Positions 60,605 to 64,000 of a DNA stretch of 64,000 bases are shown here, piece after piece. Location of the stretch: NCBI GenBank assembly GCA_947561715.1, contig OX387204.1:1369001-1433000 (forward strand), read 5' to 3'. The stretch comes from Ascidia mentula. Lineage: Eukaryota; Chordata; Ascidiacea; Phlebobranchia; Ascidiidae. Below the pieces are notes generated by a model. It ran no database searches. It was given only the letters and a program-made list of their open reading frames with translations, and had not been told where the DNA came from. How positions within the stretch are numbered: the first letter of the stretch is position 1; each line of letters opens with the position of its first letter. Made by a program: the position numbers and the translations under genes.

Positions 60605-63600
60605 TTACGTGAAGGTGAAGCCAGCCTCGTTGTAAACTTTGAACACTTTGTTGATAGCGTTAACGTACGCTGCTGTGCGCAGATCCAAGCCTAAGTCGTA
60701 GATGCGGGCGGTCTTGATGATTTGCTGTGGATTAAATGAGGAACTTTAACACATTTTCTTGCAGTCGACAGTTAGCAGAATTCTAATTATTAGTGACGTC
60801 ATACACTTTTCATAATGGGCGCTAAAACACTTATTCCACTGCAAGCAACGGTTTGCATTTACGCCAAGGCAAAAACTTTAATTTTAGTCTTTTATACGTG
60901 CGATAAATTTTAATGATAATTAGTTTAATGCAAGTTTATTATAATCTCCTGGCAGCTTTATGGACAACAAAGACTTGGTCACAAATTTTTTGAACAACTC
61001 CGATACCCAATCGGAAGTCGTTAACCTTATCAAAGAAACGCCCTTCTAGGATTTCCCCCAAAGCTTTTTTATAAACCCCAAATGTTCACTTGAAAAACAG
61101 GTGAAACCAGACTTTGACATTATCTGGTTGCACTTTGACTAACAGATAATTTAGAACACATTCAGATAAACCATCCTGGTTAACCGGAAGTGTGTTGCGT
61201 GATAAAATGTTTTAAATCACAAACTTACCCTCGCTGAGCGTTCCATGGTGTATGACAGGCCGGAATGTACGATGTCTTTCTCTGAAGCACCCTGTGATGC
61301 AACGTGAACCGTTATGTGCTGGGATAAAATTAAATCCAATGATTGCAATCAACGATGTTTCCATAAAAATACACGAAAATCAAGTTTTTCTGTACTCGTG
61401 TTTTTACTGACTATTAAACCTAATGAATATTTTCAACTAATATCCATTTAGATTAAAACAAATTTCTATAACCATCTTTCGCTTAGCTTGCTCGCTATTT
61501 TATACAAACACATTTGTGGAACGAACAATCAACCAGGTTAACGTGATGGACAAACTTGTAGATATACGTTTCGGTTACTAACACCAATAACACTTCACTT
61601 AAAGACAGCATCACTAAAAGCGCCACTAAACAACGCAACAACCAGTCGCCTACCATAATTTTCTTGGCGAACTCTTCAGTCGGGATCACGGGTATTTTTC
61701 CTCCATATTTCCCAAACTTTCGTTCAAGACTGGTTTGAACACTCTCTGTAAAGCGGAAAATTTGGAAGTTATTCATTGTATGATTAATCATGATTCAAAT
61801 ATTTATCATAAGAATGTGAGGTTAAAGCTCGGACCAATATTAGTGGAAATACAACGGTGTATGTGACCCTACAACATTATTGGATACCAAGCAGTTGCGT
61901 GGCCATAATGTGTTTCACAGTTGTTCGTCTCTGTTGACTGCAATGTAGGCTGCCACAAAGTACAATATTCTGGGTCTGGCTTGTTTGCCAACAAGTTCAG
62001 TGTGACAATCACCAGTCGCGCAGTATGCAGTGTCTGTAGCTCAGTGATTAGTATTGATCTTTGTTATGCCTATATGTGTTTGATGCGTTAGAAGAAACAG
62101 ATGACAAGGTGACGCAAACCGAAAGTCGTTTCAAAAAGACTTGTTTCTTAAATGTAGCAGAATCCGACCCCGTTATTGCATTCTCTTGATACTAGCGACA
62201 CTAATTTATCGGGATAAGTATTGCAAGGTTTGAACTAAAATGCGTTTTTTCAGAAAGTAGTGTTTTCCGCATAAAATATTACTACAAAATCAAGCACCGA
62301 TTTGCTGAAAATTTTTGCGTTCATATACACAAAGGAAAATTGAAAATTGTTACCGAGTAATTCGTAGTTGGCTTCACTCTCGTATTTAAACGTCAGTCGA
62401 CCGTAACTGACGTGGTTCAGATTCTTCAACCACTCGAAGTAGGAAACGGTCACACCTCCAGCGTTCAAATATAAATCCTGAAAAAAAAAAACATTTATTA
62501 ACTCTTGTTGAGTCCAGCAGCATCGTATTCAGTGTTGTTGTCGTGAAAAGGTTTTGTTGACTTAAGAGCTAACACAGTAATGGCACAAAAAGTTGTAAGT
62601 ATATCGATCGTTGTTGTGTTAACTCCTCTCTGGATTCTACGCGTTTCAAACAGCTCGTTTACTTTAAAGCAGTGGCTCGCAACCTTTTTGCACGCCAGAA
62701 CCAATTCAAAAACACCAAGTTCGTAAGGCGTCGAATAAATTAGGTCTGGTTTTAAGCAAAGCGTGACCCAATTTCTTTGTGAGTAAACCGACCAGAAAAG
62801 TCTTAGTTTGCCCAAAAAATTTTCCGACGCCAACAAACTGTAGCAAAATAGGGTCCAGATGTTTTTAAAGACAGGCCCTGATGATGGGAGCCGTAAAAAT
62901 ATAGTCGGGAGCCACCGTGGTTTAAAGACCTGAACACAGAACTTGAACGACTGCACACCACAAAAGAAATATAACAGCGACATGAAGATGTTTACTTACG
63001 GGAATAACTAGTTTGTTGTTTTCTTGCAATATTTTGTCCGCGGCCGGTGTGGTTGGTCCATTCGCCCCCTCGGCAATAATCTAAACGTAACAAAAAGTTA
63101 ATTCATTGCTGGCGCTGCCAGGCATATTTATTACTACAATACGGTTATGCTGGCAATAATATTTACAATATCAACGCTTCGGTTGCTAAGCATCAGCCTT
63201 TATCGAGATTTAATGACGTAAGATGTATTGAAAAGGTGAAAGCAAACCGAAAACAAAGTATCTCGTGCATGCAATTAAGTTAACGGTGATCAGAGAGCTG
63301 CAGACAGTGCACACAGAACAAGTTCAAGTTATGTCTAGTTAGCTGACAGTACCGTCGTCAGTCACCAGCTGCACTGATGAGACTCGATAGTTCGAAACAA
63401 TGTACACTGTCTGTCGCCTAAAATATCTTGTATTCGCGCCCCGCAGGCAATAAACAAACTTTTTATTTCATCACTTGCTACAAATCAACAGCACTGATCT
63501 CCACCAACCATTCTGCTTTGTCAGAACTTTTTAAAAACATTAGAAATCGAATCGTCTCAACCGCACGGCGATAGAAAGTATGTTTTAATCACAAGGTCCA

Positions 63601-63750
63601 CCCACTTACCCTGGCTTTAATTCTCGGTGCGTTCTCAGCAGTGATGACTTTCTCAATCGCACACGGACACAAGATGTCGCACTCTTCCTCCAGCAAACTC
63701 TCACCTTGGTAAGCTTCAGCTCCGGGAAATCCCGATATTGTTCCGTTCGC
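60605..63750 (-). CDS. GLUD: Glutamate dehydrogenase (mitochondrial, GLUD type), 3' half, six exons
   Basis: Exons (high to low): 63750-63610, 63080-63000, 62477-62354, 61745-61654, 61318-61229, 60724-60605. All phases fit. The protein closely follows animal [99 protein letters not shown], and the C-terminus [12 protein letters not shown] then [15 protein letters not shown]. This part covers the end of the NAD(P)-binding domain, the antenna region and the C-terminal helix. The enzyme converts glutamate to 2-oxoglutarate and ammonia in the mitochondrial matrix. The glutamate-binding domain and transit peptide lie outside the window to the right. The first exon boundary at 63750 (acceptor TTGAAG) is the least certain. 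Confidence 0.93.
62036..62080 (+). repeat. tRNA-like A-box fragment
   Basis: GTCTGTAGCTCAGTGATTAG resembles the 5' quarter of a tRNA, including an A box. No anticodon arm, B box or acceptor stem follows, so it is read as a SINE remnant in a glutamate dehydrogenase intron. Confidence 0.35.
63115..63205 (-). repeat. Half copy of foldback repeat family 2, inverted
   Basis: The minus strand reads GGCTGATGCTTAGCAACC, GAAGCGTTGATATTGTAAAT, then CAGCATAACC, matching the right arm of the 21268-21433 element. It lies in the glutamate dehydrogenase intron 63081-63609. Confidence 0.6.
63351..63417 (+). repeat. Hammerhead element copy with weakened stems
   Basis: CTGATGA is at 63374-63380, GAAA at 63394-63397 and GUC at 63409-63411, so all core boxes are intact. 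Stem II keeps only about two pairs (GA/UC), stem III three (ACA/UGU), and stem I has at least one mismatch. It is a partly decayed relative of the 10397 ribozyme, again antisense to its host gene. Confidence 0.6.
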
Positions 63751-64000
63751 CTTCAAGCACACGGGAATATTTGAAAAGTTACCGAGGAATGCAGGGACTA
63801 AGGTTTATGGTCCATCCCATCCCTTTCACAAACTTCTCTCTAAAACATTTCTTACCCGAACTGGGGTTCGTGACGAAGTGTTTGAAAAGTCAAATTTAAT
63901 TTTGCAAGATTTCGCGAACGTAAATCTAGCTTGTTGTAACGTTAGTTGTTTATGTTTTCTGTTACCTTCCACGCTTATTGGTTGAAAAAAATCACGTGAC

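Overview
The window is eukaryotic nuclear DNA from an invertebrate animal. Coding stretches are short exons separated by AT-rich introns of a few hundred bases, nearly all GT-AG. The proteins are metazoan: adhesion GPCR with GAIN/GPS, forkhead, mind-bomb-type E3 ligase, mitochondrial glutamate dehydrogenase and MARVEL. Compact genes, short introns and tRNA-derived and foldback repeats suggest a tunicate, most likely Ciona. That placement is inference; no species-specific marker was tested.

Layout. 30-1215 (minus): 5' part of a MARVEL-domain membrane protein, running off the left edge. 2668-12378 (minus): a complete 20-exon adhesion GPCR with signal peptide, GPS, seven TM segments and a long third intracellular loop. 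15505-20032 (plus): a divergent forkhead protein, converging with a one-exon RIIa/Dpy-30-like gene at 20507-20836 (minus). 22832-29286 (plus): a 13-exon mind-bomb-like ligase with an N-terminal zinc finger, no ankyrin repeats and two C-terminal RINGs. 30243-31304 and 34144-35157 (minus): two intronless 7TM paralogues in tandem. 37397-58435 (plus): a large, mostly low-complexity gene with a 3.3 kb exon, a 6.9 kb intron and a probable internal promoter making a 143-residue short product. 60605-63750 (minus): the 3' half of glutamate dehydrogenase, running off the right edge.

The most notable non-coding signal is a near-ideal type I hammerhead self-cleaving ribozyme at 10397-10449 on the plus strand, inside (and antisense to) an intron of the adhesion GPCR. 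It sits in a short mobile element with a perfect 42 bp inverted repeat and 15 bp flanking direct repeats. Three decayed relatives lie at about 22398, 32265 and 63351. A second foldback repeat family carries a similar CTGATGA...GAAA core but does not pass the full hammerhead fold.

The genes show no operon-like shared function; this is an ordinary mixed-function chromosomal segment. Exon boundaries were set by hand from splice sites, reading phase and family similarity. No database search or RNA evidence was available.
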